A DNA stretch of 64,000 bases from Bedellia somnulentella. Taxonomy: Eukaryota > Arthropoda > Insecta > Lepidoptera > Bedelliidae. Shown here one piece after another: positions 43,242 to 54,325 of the stretch. A program made the translations under genes and the position numbers. Location of the stretch: the NCBI GenBank assembly GCA_963576735.1, contig OY755173.1, positions 17,702,873 to 17,766,872 of the forward strand, in the 5' to 3' direction. The notes below the pieces were generated by a model. That model made no database searches. It was not told where the DNA came from and was given only the letters and a program-made list of their open reading frames with translations. Each line of letters starts with the position of its first letter. The stretch's first letter is position 1.

Positions 43242-43415
43242 TAAGGCGGGGGTCCGAAGTGAGAAGAATAAAAGAGCATGTATGAGAAGAATAATGAATG
43301 TAAGGGAAGCAAGAGAGGTTTGTCAAGATCGTACTAAGTGGCGATCGATAGTCTCTACCTACCCCAATGGGAATAATGGGCGTGAGTATAAGTAAGTAAG
43401 TAAGTATGTATGTAA
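43242..43415 (+). mobile_element. LINE-A 3' end, 5'-truncated
   Basis: Corresponds to LINE-A from about 13026: GTCCGAAGTGAGAAGAATAA, GAAGCAAGAGAGGTTTGTC, CTCTACCTACCCCAATGGG and GGGCGTGAGTAT, then a mixed TAAG/TATG tail. Confidence 0.9.
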
Positions 43416-43799
43416 TACAAATACTCTTGGTTATATATTCTAAAAAACCGGGCAAATGCGAATGGGTTTCGCGCACAAAAGGTTCCGTGCTATCATCTAT
43501 AATAGGAAAATTACGTTTGTTGTATGGGAGCTCCATCAAATATTTACTTTATTGTTAATTAATTATATATTTTAAAAGATATATACAAGTAAATATTTTG
43601 TGAAAATTTGAAGCGTCTACTTGCTACCCTTTTTCATATTGAGCAAAAAATACGAAAAAAAACAAGTTTTTTGTATGTATATGGCTATAAATCATTTGTA
43701 AAAATTTCATATTTAGCTATCTCATTATCAAGTTTATGAGATACATCCTGAAGACATACAGAGAGAAACAAAGCGGCGGATTAGTAATAGGGCCCCGTT
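43416..43799. other. No recognisable feature
   Basis: About 380 bp, nothing recognised. Confidence 0.4.
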
Positions 43800-43970
43800 T
43801 TACCTTAGGATCCCTTAAAAGGATTACCAGAGCACCAGATATGAAATTATTTAGTCACTTTTGATAGTTTTCTAAGAATCTTAGAAAATTATACCACATC
43901 GCCCAGCAACCACCAAAACTTGTCGCTTTGTTCAACATCCACTAGAAGAATAGGTTAAGTGATATTCGAA
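43800..43970 (-). mobile_element. SINE-A copy, very degenerate
   Basis: GGATCCCTTAAAAGGATTAC, TTTAGTCACTTTTGATAG and CCACATCGCCC in order. Confidence 0.5.
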
Positions 43971-43977
43971 ATACGTT

Positions 43978-44316
43978 TTTGATAATATTGTAAGAAAGAT
44001 AGAAAAAGGAATGTTGAGATGGTTTGGGCACATAGAAAGGATGGATGATAGAAAATTGGTAAAAGGGATCTATAGAGCTAGTGTGGATGGTAATGTTAGT
44101 AGAGGACGACCACGGAGAACACACTTGGACCAAATTGAGAGTGTGCTCAAAAAGGCTGGCGTCCGAAGTATGAAGAATAATATGAGCATGTATGAAAAGA
44201 TTGATGGATGTAAACGAAGCTAGAGAGGTTTGTCAGGATCTTGCGAAGCGGCGATCAATAGTCTCTGCCTACCCCAATGGGAATTAATGGCGTGAGTATA
44301 TGTATCTATGTATGTT
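43978..44316 (+). mobile_element. LINE-A 3' end, 5'-truncated
   Basis: Matches LINE-A from about 12861 to its tail. Codes for the C-terminal stretch MLRWFGHIERMDDRKLVKGI and SRGRPRRTHLDQIE, then a frameshift at AAGAATAATATGAGC. Ends CCCCAATGGG, GGCGTGAGTATATG. Confidence 0.92.
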
Positions 44317-44374
44317 TTCGATAATCGGGTTCAATGATAAAAGAAAATATAGGATATATTTATATGTGTATATT

Positions 44375-44622
44375 GCTGTGTAATGTCACCTTAGAATAGC
44401 ACTAACCTATTTCTACCTGTCGGTGATCGTAAGAGGCGACTAAGGGTTTTTGGGCTTTTTAAGTGATTTTTGGGCGATGCGGTTGGAGACCCGTCGTCAC
44501 TGAGGACCCATATTTTATTTCTTTTCCTCACTCATCTTCCATTAGTGGCTGAAGAAATATTATTCTGAAGCTCCGTTTACCCCTTTTAGGGATTTAAAGC
44601 CTTGAGTATATGAATGTGTGTG
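44375..44622 (+). mobile_element. SINE-A copy, type II-like, diverged
   Basis: GCTGTGTAATGTCACCTTAG to GCCTTGAGTATATGAATG. Confidence 0.85.
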
Positions 44623-45543
44623 TATTTTGTTGTTGTTTGCTGCATTTAATGCCGTAGTGAAAGAAAAGATCATGAGAAAAGTCACAGCTCAGATGATGCC
44701 ATTTCGCTACATTCACATCGGCGTAAGGTGAAAAATTAGTTCACTGTTCATTACTTTTGTGTTATACAATAGTTCTTGTAGTAACGAACGGCCAAGCCAC
44801 TTATTTTGACTAAGGTGTAGAGTTTGTGAAGTTAGGCCTTGTAGAGTTAGGGCGTGTAGTGTTAGAAGCTTGGCTCTACATGAGATCTGATAACTTTTTG
44901 ACAGTGCGAGTCATATGGGCTCGTCTTAGCAACATTTTACATGAAAATGCTTATGGAGGGATTTCATTTCATTTCTTACAAAATAAGTTCTATGTAACAT
45001 TTTCTTATTTTTTTTTTTCGACAAGGAGTACCTATACATATATATAATCTGGGGGCATTAAGTTTTAGATCAGATTAGACCTCTAGCGTCCAAATTGAAA
45101 ATTACAGGTCTCATACAAACTACCATCCCCTAGTTTATGGGGTTGGGGGATGAAAGTTACAAGTTTTGTAATTTTGTTGTTGCTTGTGTGCTAATACTAG
45201 CTTAAATACAAAATTTCAGCTTTCTAGGACATTAGGAAATACCCTAAGAATTTTGATGATCATCAATGAGTCAGTGACGAAAACAGCGTTTTTTAGATAT
45301 AAATTAAATCTGAAGTATGAAAGCTAATGTAATTAAAACTGTTCATTAAGTCCGCTATTGACAATATATCCCGAAAATTTTGTTGATCTAGCATAATCTA
45401 AACCCAAGTAATGAGGGTTCAAAAAAACGACGAAGCGCTTCGATAAAATGTAGGTAGTGCCCGTGCGCTTCGCTTGGCTCGTCTTGGCGATATAAAAGTG
45501 TTATAGCAATGGTTTAGGTGGGTGGCAATACATGACATACTTC
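44623..45543. other. Non-coding stretch
   Basis: About 920 bp. 44640-44700 faintly resembles SINE-B (GTGAAAGAAAAGATCATGAG) but is not convincing. Otherwise nothing. Confidence 0.35.
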
Positions 45544-45760
45544 TAGGGTTCCGTACCCAAAGAGAAAAACGCAACTTTATTTCTAAATTTCCGGTGTCCG
45601 TTTGCTGAAGCTATATATCAATGTATAGTATAAATTCCAAAGCTGTGTCTCATTAATTAGTTGTAATTTGAATAGCAGTTCTGTGTTCGTACGAATAAAC
45701 CATTTTTTTTTGTTCTGAACTCTTTGAGTACAACCGACTCGGACTTGGCCGTTTTTAAAA
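45544..45760 (+). repeat. Dispersed repeat R1, internally deleted
   Basis: Starts TAGGGTTCCGTACCC and ends CGACTCGGACTTGGCCGTTTTT, matching both ends of the 608-bp repeat at 51473, with most of the middle missing. Confidence 0.75.
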
Positions 45761-45974
45761 AATGGTTCCTCATTCGATGCCGCCATTCGCCGAAACTAAT
45801 GGCAGCATTATTTCGAAGTACATGTGTGTCGAGGCTGTGCCGGGAGATTTGCTCATTGAGGTAGGCAAAGCGTAATATAATAAATATATGGACATATTAT
45901 ACACAGACCAAGTTAGTCCCTAAGCTAAATAAGACTCGAATTATGGCATTCCAAACTAACTCAACGATAATTTT

Positions 45975-46835
45975 ACATACATACTTCTTCTTCTTCTCAG
46001 TCGTAACACTCTTGACAGAGTGGTCGTGGTCGTCATTTTGGTTGGGTGACCCGCCGCACAATTCGTCGCCATTCCTCTCTGAGGGCTGTTTTTTTGGTGC
46101 ATTGGTACAGGGGGTCATCCAGCGCTGCTTTTATTTGGTCCGTCCATCTCATTGGTGATCGACCACGCATTCGGGTGCCCTCTACTCTGCCCTGTACCAC
46201 CAGTCGCTCGATTGACATGCGCCCGCGTCGAGATATATGTCCGAAGAAGGTTAAGATACGAGCTTGGACTATAGATGATAGGCGCTGTTTGACACCTAGT
46301 TCTTGGAGGATTGAGTCATTGGTACGGAACTCTGTCCACGATATCCCAAGCATTTTCCTCCAGCACCACATCTCAAGAGCATCAATCCTCTTCTTCTCGC
46401 TTTCCCGAAGCGTCCATGTCTCTGCAGCATAAAGGAATATGGGGAACACAAGCGCTCTGACTAGCCGGGTCTTTGTGGCTTTGGTGATGTTGCGGTTCTT
46501 CCATATTTTCCTAAGTCTGTCCATCACTTCGGATGGGTCTCCAACCGCATCGCCCAAAAATCCCTTAAAAAGCCCCAAGTCCGTTAGTCGCCTCTTACGT
46601 ACACCCACCGGAAGAAATGGGGTAGTGCTATTCTAAGCCGACACTACACAGCTTTGATAAATTTAATATTATACAATGCACATATAAATGACATCCAAGA
46701 CTAAGAAACAATCATTTATGCTCATCATTTAAATGTTGCTCTCAGCGGGGATCGAACCCGCAACCTCCAGACCGAGAAGCTAGTCACCTATGCACTCGGC
46801 CACGAACGTCATCGTCACTAATACACAGCATAAAC
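45975..46835 (-). mobile_element. Chimera of SINE 5' part and RTE-like LINE 3' part
   Basis: Read on the minus strand: tRNA-like head (TTCGTGGCCGAGTGCATAGG A-box region; GTTGCGGGTTCGATCCCCGC B-box region) near 46740-46820, linker, SINE-A head and body to GGTTGGAGACCC at about 46532. It then switches directly into the 3' third of a second RTE-like LINE (46033-46531), ending in GAAGAAGAAGAAG and TATGTATG near 45975. A mosaic retrotranscript explains it best. Confidence 0.82.
46033..46531 (-). pseudogene. RTE-like LINE C-terminal coding remnant
   Basis: Open frame of about 165 codons in the LINE part, continuing another 25 codons into the SINE with no ATG there. Motifs: KATKTRLVRALVFPIFLYAA, ETWTLRESEKKRIDALEMWC, FFGHISRRG and RGRSPMRWTDQIKAAL, ending RRIVRRVTQPK. 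These are the thumb and C-terminal tail of RTE/Jockey-type reverse transcriptases. It differs clearly from LINE-A, so it is a second RTE-like family. The catalytic RT core is absent. Confidence 0.8.
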
Positions 46836-47313
46836 ATATATATTTAGTTTTGTGAAAGCATAGGCATTTTATACGTAGTGTTGAAGAAGTAGTTGTTTCT
46901 AAGGTATTGTGGAAACAGCAAAGATATACTGGCCAGTACACCCTGCTGTGTACCAACTTATAATTTGTATGTATGCTTAACTCGAAAAACATTTAAACTC
47001 CGCGATGTAGGAATATGAGTGAGACGCTGCTATGTGCGAGTGAGTCCGCAGTAGTGTGCGCATGACTCCCACAATATTGTTAGGCAAGAAATGGCACCAC
47101 CTCTCTTTCTTTTTATCAAAATAGAATAACTACCACTCTTACAAATAGTAGGTACTCGTTCCTTAACCATGTATTTTTATCCTAAAAATCCTGTATTGGT
47201 GGAATGGCGCCCGACTGCTATTAATACTTTTATTTTGCATTATATTTATTAGTTCGTGCTGTTTAAATCATTTTCAAAACATTCAATTGTATACATGCTG
47301 CAAAAAACTTTTT
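46836..47313. other. No recognisable feature
   Basis: About 480 bp, nothing recognised. Confidence 0.4.
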
Positions 47314-47560
47314 CCGCGTAGTGTCGGCTGAGAATAGCACTATCCCATTTCCACCGATGGGTGTACGTAAGAGGTGACGTACGGTATTGGGGCTTTTAAC
47401 GGATTTTTGGGCGATGCGGTTGGAGACCCATCACCAACAACCTTTACTTTACTATCTTCTCCCCTCTCAATTTTCCAAAAGTGGCTGAGGAATTTCTTAT
47501 TCCTTAGCTCTGGCTACCCCTTCTAGGGATTTATAGCCGTAGGTATATGTATGTATGTAT
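47314..47560 (+). mobile_element. SINE-A copy, type I
   Basis: CCGCGTAGTGTCGGCTGAG to TAGCCGTAGGTATATG and tail. Confidence 0.9.
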
Positions 47561-48297
47561 TTTGAATTATGAAGGTACAAATTGATATAAAACTGATGGG
47601 CTGTTTCTCCGTCAATGCCTACCATATCTAGTTTCATGTCACGTGTAGGCCGGAGGAATGTCACTGTCCCGTTTGTCTGCAACTACAACTCTTCCAACGA
47701 AAGCCTTAAAGCTACTCATTGTCCACTACAATATCTTGTTCCTTGGCTGAATATCAATATATAACTGGAAATGTCAAGTTGATTTGAGAGGAATATAAAT
47801 CTGTCATGGAAACACATGGTAACCGAATAGCCAGCAGAATGTTCATGAAGCCAAAGATTATTAAATTGGCTAATATGTAAAAAAACTCCTGAAAATGGTC
47901 TCGCGAATGAAAAGCAAGGAAAAGGGCCTGTTACAAAAAAAAAATATTGGCATAATGACCGTCCAAATTAAGAAGAATGACCTAAATGGAATGTATAATA
48001 TGTAAAAATCATAAAAAAGATGTGTGTAAGAAATTTGTCTAGTACTATTATAAGACAGCTTTAGTTATACAAAAAGACAGATTAGTATTTAAACTAATTA
48101 AACAAAACCAAAATAGCTGATAAAAATTAATACTTTGAAAAAAAAACAATTTGTGAAAGACGTTTAAGCCATGCCATTATTGTTAATTTCTTCAAGAAGT
48201 TTGTCTTTATTTTCTAGTTTAAAAAAAAATAATAGTAAAATACGTTTTTCATTTCATAAAATTTTAATACCTTAAATACCAAAAAAAAAATGCATTT
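47561..48297. other. No recognisable feature
   Basis: About 740 bp AT-rich, nothing recognised. Confidence 0.4.
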
Positions 48298-49110
48298 TTA
48301 ACCGACTTCAAAAAAGGAGGTTCTCAGTTCGATTGTTTGTATGTATGTATGTATGTATGTATGTATGTATGTATGTATGTATAATTGTCCGCGATTATCT
48401 CGAGTTTGGCTTAAGCTATTTGGATGCGGTTTTCAGGACAGTATTCGTTACATTTAGGAGAAGGTTTTAGTGCCTTAACCGACCATAAAAAGAAAGGAGG
48501 TTCTGTGTTTGACCTGTATGTATGTCTGTTGGTCCGCGATTATCTCACGTTTGGCTTAAGCTATTTGGATGCGGTTTTCAGAAAAGTATTCGTTACATTT
48601 AGGAGAAGGTTTTAGTGCCTTAACCGACCAAAAAAAGAAAGGAGGTTCTGTGTTTGACCTGTATGTATGTCTGTTGGTCCGCGATTATCTCACGTTTGGC
48701 TTAAGCTATTTGGATGCGGTTTTCAGAAAAGTATTCGTTACATTTAGGAGAAGGTTTTAGTGCCTTAACCGACCAAAAAAAGAAAGGAGGTTCTGTGTTT
48801 GACCTGTATGTATGTCTGTTGGTCCGCGATTATCTCACGTTTGGCTTAAGCTATTTGGATGCGGTTTTCAGAAAAGTATTCGTTACATTTAGGAGAAGGT
48901 TTTAGTGCCTTGACCGACCAAAAAAAGAAAGGAGGTTCTGTGTTTGACCTGTATGTATGTGTGTTGGTCCGCGATTATCTTACGTTTGGCTTAAGCTATT
49001 TGGATGCGGTTTTCAGAAAAGTATTCGTTACATTTAGAAGATGGGTTAAAAGTTCTTTAACCGACTCGAAAAAAAGGAGGTTTCTTAGTTTGAAATATAA
49101 GTATGTATGT
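48298..49110 (+). repeat. Tandem array of a 145-bp unit
   Basis: Four nearly identical 145-bp units (starts of the repeated word TGGATGCGGTTTTCAG near 48420, 48565, 48710, 48855 and 49000) with degenerate half-units at both edges. Each unit holds TTAACCGACC, AAAGAAAGGAGGTTCTGTG and TTGGTCCGCGATTATCTCAC. Overlapping 63-codon frames arise because 145 is not a multiple of 3; they are not genes. A (TATG) microsatellite at 48339-48381 lies in the first partial unit. Confidence 0.95.
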
Positions 49111-49267
49111 AAAGTTATCAATACTACACAGAAATGTATCAATATACGTTAATAAAGTTTTTTTATTAGTAATAAACAGAGTTACTAAATTATCGAACAA
49201 AAAAGTTTATAAAAACATGAATAAATTACTCTTAATTATATTAAAGAAAAAAATATATATTGCAACA

Positions 49268-49505
49268 TCATGTTTTTCATCCTGGTCATTTCAATCAAGG
49301 CGCTTTCGTCATGGAGAATTTCGCGCTTTCGGAATGGTCTTAACCATTTAAGTAATTTCTTGTAAGCCATCTCATCAAGGGATTTTACTCGACTCAACGC
49401 TACATATATATAAGAGAGTTTCTTCGCATTTGTGATAGGTGAACTTCTCTTTGCTCATCTGTTTCGGCAGCAAGAGCAGCACGCTGACGATCTCTCTCAT
49501 TCTGA
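49268..49505 (-). pseudogene. Remnant of a Helitron-type replicase/helicase N-terminal region
   Basis: Minus-strand reading gives AALAAETDEQREVHLSQMRR, then after frameshifts DEMAYKKLLKWLRPFRKRE. The repeated AAET.EQR heptad-like words are ones I associate with the N-terminal region of large Helitron/helentron proteins in insects. It is short, with stops in between, so only a remnant. Confidence 0.45.
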
Positions 49506-49906
49506 AGGGCAAGCACGAGTTATCGACACAATAACGGTTAGAATGAGATGGCAGTATACGATACTAAGTAAGTGCGTAAAAGATGGCTGCTTTATCCCAC
49601 GCGATAACTAGTTTAAATACGGCTCGTGCTTGCCCTGCTGAAGTCTTTGTTTTTTTTCGATGGGTGTTTCGTTCTCCCTTACGCGACTTTTCCTTAAAGC
49701 ATCCTTTGCTTTTCTATCTAGGCCCGCAGGTAAACAAAATAGTAACAAGTAAGCTAAAGTCATAATAACAAATATTATAACTACCTGTTAAAAAAACTAT
49801 AAAATAAACAGACAGTAAAACCAATCTCTCAAAAACTATCACTAATTCACTAAAAAAACTCAGAGTGATTTAAGAACTTATCACTAAAAAGTATAAAATA
49901 AAAAAC
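49506..49906. other. Mostly unassigned, small inverted pair
   Basis: GGGCAAGCACGAG at 49507 recurs inverted at 49622 (CTCGTGCTTGCCC), about 100 bp apart. No gene recognised. Confidence 0.4.
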
Positions 49907-50893
49907 AAAAACAAAAACTTCAAATTAAAAACTAAACAGAAAAATTAAATATTATTATTTTTTATTTAAAAAAGAACCGCCTTCAAAAATCCAACTGAAA
50001 AGTATAAAATAATTTTTATTTATTTTATTATGTACAACTCTATTCAACTTCTTCTTTTTGAAGTCGGTGCCAAACCAATTTTCATGACAAAGAAGAACGA
50101 ATATTAGTGGCCCGCCCAAGTTGAGTGAGTTCTCCACCCTATCAGCGTATGTCATCCTTATTAACCTTCCTTTTTATTCAATTAATAGAAAAAATCGCAT
50201 TAAAATTCATTTCGTAGTTTTACAGATTAAAGTATACATAAGGATGTCGGTATATCCCAGACAGGGAGAGAGAAAGCGACTTTGTTTTATACTATGTAGT
50301 GATTTAGATTCTCGATCGTCTTTTTATAAAGTGTTAGAAGTATTGGTTGTGCCAACTCGGTGCATGCATGTCTCTGTCGAATTGTTAATTCCGTTAGTTT
50401 GAAATCTGATAATCTTACATAACCTAACCTAACGTTAGTTTACTATCTCGCTATCTATCTAAAATTATAATTTACTAGTATTTACAGTTTTACGGTGACA
50501 TGTATATTATGATATTTTCTCTGGAAGTGCGACGCATGCACACCAGGCTAAGCACCGCTCACTGTCCCCCCATTCCATCCTTTATAAAGCGACGTCGTTG
50601 CGAGCGGAAGAAATTTCTTGATTTTTGAGCGCGATTGTGTTACCTACTGTTGTTGAGGCACTATCGATTGATTTATTATTCGTATGGTTTTCTCTATGTA
50701 GCAATTTTCATTTTGGATTTGTCTGTTTGGCACCGACTTCAAAAAGAAGAAGTTGAATAGAGTTGTACATAATAAAATAAATAAAAATTATTTTATACTT
50801 TTCAGTTGGATTTTTGAAGGCGGTTCTTTTTTAAATAAAAAATAATAATATTTAATTTTTCTGTTTAGTTTTTAATTTGAAGTTTTTGTTTTT
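49907..50893. repeat. 169-bp inverted repeats around a 649-bp spacer
   Basis: Arms 49907-50075 and 50725-50893 are essentially perfect inverses. The inner ends read GTTTGGCACCGACTTCAAAA. The spacer (50076-50724) contains CCTAACCTAACG and no recognisable frame. No flanking duplication was found outside the arms. Confidence 0.9.
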
Positions 50894-50993
50894 TATATGT
50901 ACTATACGTCTCTGGAACGTATGATTAATGATTATCTTTTACGCCATTTTAAATATGATTATCTTTCTAGGGTTAAGAAAAATAAGGTTACGA

Positions 50994-51077
50994 AAGGTTA
51001 ATGTAAGGTTATGTGATCGTGTGAGAAATGACGTGATTCGTGAAAGATGTGGTTTGAAAGATGTTATTGTCATGAAG
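50994..51077 (+). mobile_element. LINE-A internal fragment
   Basis: TAATGTAAGGTTATGTGATC, GAAATGACGTGATTCGTGAA and AGATGTGGTTTGAAAGATG match LINE-A about 12800-12870. Neither end of the LINE is present. Confidence 0.85.
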
Positions 51078-51472
51078 GTACTAACTTAACAGGTGAGCGC
51101 ACTCCCAAAAATATGATACACAATAATGCAATTTATTACCATGCAATAAAGTATATTATCTTTCGAACACTGTCAAGCATAGCTAGAACAAGAGCCCGAA
51201 CTAGAGGAGTGTGTTCCGCTCGCGCGGTTGACAGTCGAGATTAAGTTCAAAGAAAAACAAATTCAAACTTAACTGAACATATCACGTTAGTGATTTAAAA
51301 TATTCGTTGGCTAATCCCGATTCTTATTATATATAATGTCTACAAACCGCGAGAGTTTAAAAAGTGTGTTAGCGAACCGGTACGGGCCGGAGATTGTAAA
51401 TAAAATTAAAACTTATTTATGGGGAATATTTTATGAAAAGCAGGTCACTAACTATTCCTTTTTAGGGTTCCG
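51078..51472. other. No recognisable feature
   Basis: About 395 bp, nothing recognised. Confidence 0.4.
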
Positions 51473-52080
51473 TAGCCAAATGGCAAAAACGGGACCCTTA
51501 TAGATTCGTCATGTCTGTCTGTCCGTCCGTCCGTCCGTATGTCACAGCCAGTTTATTCCGAAACTATAAGAACTACATTATTGGAAATTGGTGCGTAGAT
51601 GTATTCTGTAAACCGCATTAAGATTTTAAAATAAAATATGAAAAAAAACCAAAATTTTTAGGGTTCCCCATACATAGAACTGAAACTCAAAATTTTTTTT
51701 TTCATCAAACCTATACGTGTGGGGTATCTATCAAAAGGTATTTGAAAATGATGTTGAGGTTTCTTATATCATTTTTTTCAAAACTGAATAGTTTGCGCGA
51801 GAGACTTTTTCAAAGTGCTAAAATGTGTGTCCCCCCCCCCGTAACTTCTAAAATATGGGCATGATAATACTGAAAAAAATATATGATGTGTATTACTATA
51901 CAAACTACTAACGAAAATTGGTTTGAATGAGATCTAGCCCGTAGTTCTATTTTTAAACGTCATAAATCAAATTACTTACCTAATTTGGCTCCCATGATTT
52001 TCACACAAACGGGATTTTCTATATATATGATAGTACGGAACCCTTAGTGCGCGATCCGACTCGCACTTGGCCGGTTTTTT
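51473..52080 (+). repeat. Dispersed repeat R1, longest copy
   Basis: Starts TAGGGTTCCGTAGCC, has a (TCCG)/(TGTC) run near 51520, and ends CGACTCGCACTTGGCCGG with a T run. I remember such pairs of ends from moth and butterfly genomes but not their class. No inverted ends or target duplication recognised. Confidence 0.75.
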
Positions 52081-52331
52081 AATAAATTGTTTTAATTGTT
52101 ATCATCGTCTATCAACTTAGAGATAAATCATATTAAGTTTGGTAATCGGTACAATCGTATTTATAACGGATATCCCCATGGAAACCATATAAATAAGGTG
52201 TCCAAAATTAATCATCTTTTTGTGTGTTTCGGTGCTTTTATCATTTAACTGAGAAAATAGTTGGCAGAGCAAAATATGGTGAAAATTATTGCGACCTTTC
52301 TATTTCAAATAAATAATATAAGTGAATTAAG

Positions 52332-52576
52332 ATGTCGTGTAGTATCGGCTTAACATAGCACAAATATATTACTACCCGAACACCGTAAAAAGCAACTTAG
52401 GCTTTTGGTTTGGGGCTTTTGAAGTTATGTAATAGATACTTTTATATTTATCACCATCCTCTAATTACCATCTTTTCTTTACTCAACTTCAAAAAGTGGC
52501 TGAGGAAATTTTAATTATCAAGCAGTGGCTACCCCTTCTTTTATAATCTTTTAATTAAGAATGTGTATGTATGTAA
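52332..52576 (+). mobile_element. SINE-A copy, degenerate
   Basis: GTCGTGTAGTATCGGCTTA, AAAAAGTGGCTGAGGAA and AGTGGCTACCCCTTCTT in order. Confidence 0.75.
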
Positions 52577-52740
52577 ATATAAGTGTTCTTGTAACGTTTA
52601 GAGGAACTCTCATTAAAACACCAACAGATGGTCACCCTACTTAAAGTAAGCAGTACAGCTATCTCGTTGGCCATCCCTTTTTAGGACACTTTTCCCTTTT
52701 TAGGATTCTTGTTAAGATAGTAATTCCATGGTTATTGTAA

Positions 52741-52983
52741 ATATTTTAAAAAGATAGAAAAATAATATTGAGATGGTTTGGGCACATAGAGAAGAGAGAT
52801 GGCGGTGAATTGGTGAAAGAGATCTATAGAGCCAATGTGGAAGGTAATGTGAGTAGAGAACGACCACGAAGAACACACTTGGACCAAATAGAGAGTGTGC
52901 TCAAAAACGCAAGCTTCCAAAGCAAGAAGAATAAAAGAGCACGTTTAAAAAGATTGATGTAAACGAAATAGAAAGGTTTGGAA
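52741..52983 (+). mobile_element. LINE-A 3' fragment
   Basis: GATGGTTTGGGCACATAGAG, GGTGAAAGAGATCTATAGAG, AGAACACACTTGGACC and AAAAACGCAAGC follow LINE-A 12880-13100. Breaks off before the 3' end. Confidence 0.85.
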
Positions 52984-53036
52984 ACGAATTATTAATAGGC
53001 AGGTTGAAATATATATATTTATATATAATACTTGAT

Positions 53037-53210
53037 TTAAAGAGATTGAGAGTGTGCTTAAAAAGGCAGACTTGAAGAATAAAAGAGCATGTATGAAAAT
53101 ATTGATGGATGTAAACAAAGCAAGGGAGGTTTGCCAGGATCGTACAAAGTGGCGATCAATAATCTCTGCCTACCACAATGTGAATAATGGGCACGGAAGT
53201 CAGTAAGTAA
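53037..53210 (+). mobile_element. LINE-A 3' end, 5'-truncated
   Basis: GAGAGTGTGCTTAAAAAGGC, TGCCAGGATCGTACAAAGTG and CTCTGCCTACCACAATG to a short tail. It overlaps in LINE coordinates with the piece just upstream, so it is a separate insertion or a duplication. Confidence 0.85.
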
Positions 53211-53625
53211 CATAAAAAGTCTCATCATGAAACTTTCATAAACTTTTCAAACACGATAATAATACATTTACGTACCAAATTAGCATTAACACGTCGCGTA
53301 CATTGTAACATAGCAATCTCAATTTGTAGAAACGGTGTTTTAGTCATTACTATGCAAATCAAAGCGAATGAACACTTAATTTGATACGACATGGGCGGAG
53401 TTATATTTGGGACAAATTCGGCATGATTTATTTTAGGGCAGTCAAAATACCGTGGGTGAAATTATTTACTGAATTGAATCACTTGTAATTATGTTTTGTA
53501 ATAGTCAAACAGCGTGTTTAATGTTGTTGGTTTATGGGATAGAATGAGAAATAATGAGATTCGTGAACTGAGTAGTGTGAAATATGATTGGTAAAATTTT
53601 ATGGGAATGGGATGTGTATGTAGGC
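53211..53625. other. No recognisable feature
   Basis: About 415 bp, nothing recognised. Confidence 0.4.
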
Positions 53626-53835
53626 TTGGAATAGCACTTTCCTATTTCTTTAGCCGGTGCCCAAAGAGCCGATGTAGGGGCTTAGGTTTTAAGAAATTGT
53701 TAGGCAATGTTGCCCATCACCAAAAATTCTTTTATTTCACAATCCTTTCCTTAGTCAACTTTCAAAAGTGACTGAGGAATTTCAAATTCCAAATTTTTGA
53801 CAAGAGAGTTGTCTTGAGAGCCGTGAGTATATGTA
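53626..53835 (+). mobile_element. SINE-A copy, degenerate
   Basis: AGGCTTGGAATAGCAC, CCCATCACCAAAAATTC, AAAAGTGACTGAGGAATTTC and GAGCCGTGAGTATATG. The CTCTGGCTACCCC stem is replaced by TTTTTGACAAGAGAGTTG. Confidence 0.75.
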
Positions 53836-53850
53836 CATACATATATACAT
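53776..53850 (+). repeat. ~70-bp direct repeat, left copy
   Basis: From AATTCCAAATTTTTGACAAG to GTATATGTACATACATATAT. Recurs at 54326-54400 with few changes. Confidence 0.9.
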
Positions 53851-54196
53851 ACATATTCTCACGCCTTTAGTTCCCATTTTGGTAGGCAGAGACTATCGAT
53901 CGCCACTTTGTACGATCCTGGCAAACCTCTCTAGCTTCATTCACATCCATCAATCTTTTCATACATGCTCTTTTATTCTTCGTACTTCGGACACCTGCCT
54001 TTTTGAGCACATTTTCTATTTGATCTAAATGTGTCCTCCGAGGTCGTCCTCTACTAACATTACCTTTCACATTGGCTCTATATATCTCTTTCACCACTTT
54101 ACTGTCATCCATCCTCTCTATGTGCCCAAACCATCTCAACATTCCTTTTTCTATCTTTCTTACAATATCATCTTCTACACCACACCTTTCACGAAT
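53846..54196 (-). mobile_element. LINE-A 3' end, 5'-truncated
   Basis: About 350 bp. An intact 110-codon frame (53867-54199) covers the LINE-A C-terminus (MLRWFGHIERMDDSKVVKEI and onward). Its truncated 5' edge abuts a SINE-B. Confidence 0.93.
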
Positions 54197-54325
54197 CAAA
54201 ACGTGGGTACCTTCTCTGGAAACTAGATGGCGCTGCCATGTGAGTTCAGAAGTATTGGTACCTCTGCCAACGCCTTCGGGGATAAACGGCGTGAACGTTT
54301 ATGTTATGTTATGTTATGTTATATG
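54197..54325 (+). mobile_element. SINE-B 3' third
   Basis: AAAACGTGGGTACCTTCTC to GCCTTCGGGG, GGCGTGAACG and (TTATG)n. Truncated 5' edge joined directly to the LINE-A 5' edge. Confidence 0.92.

Noticed and set aside
44640..44700. SINE-B copy
   Set aside because: Only a loose resemblance over ~45 bp; no head or 3' module.
46046..46432. Plus-strand 128-codon frame
   Set aside because: Antisense of the RTE-like coding remnant.
46033..46608. SINE-LINE fusion protein
   Set aside because: The open frame crosses the junction, but the SINE part has no ATG, so a fused product is unsupported.
48298..49110. CRISPR array
   Set aside because: Contiguous tandem units without unique spacers, in a eukaryotic TE context.
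48424..49152. Four overlapping 63-97-codon frames
   Set aside because: Produced by the 145-bp tandem unit in rotating frames.
50420..50440. Insect telomere repeat (CCTAA)n
   Set aside because: Only two units.
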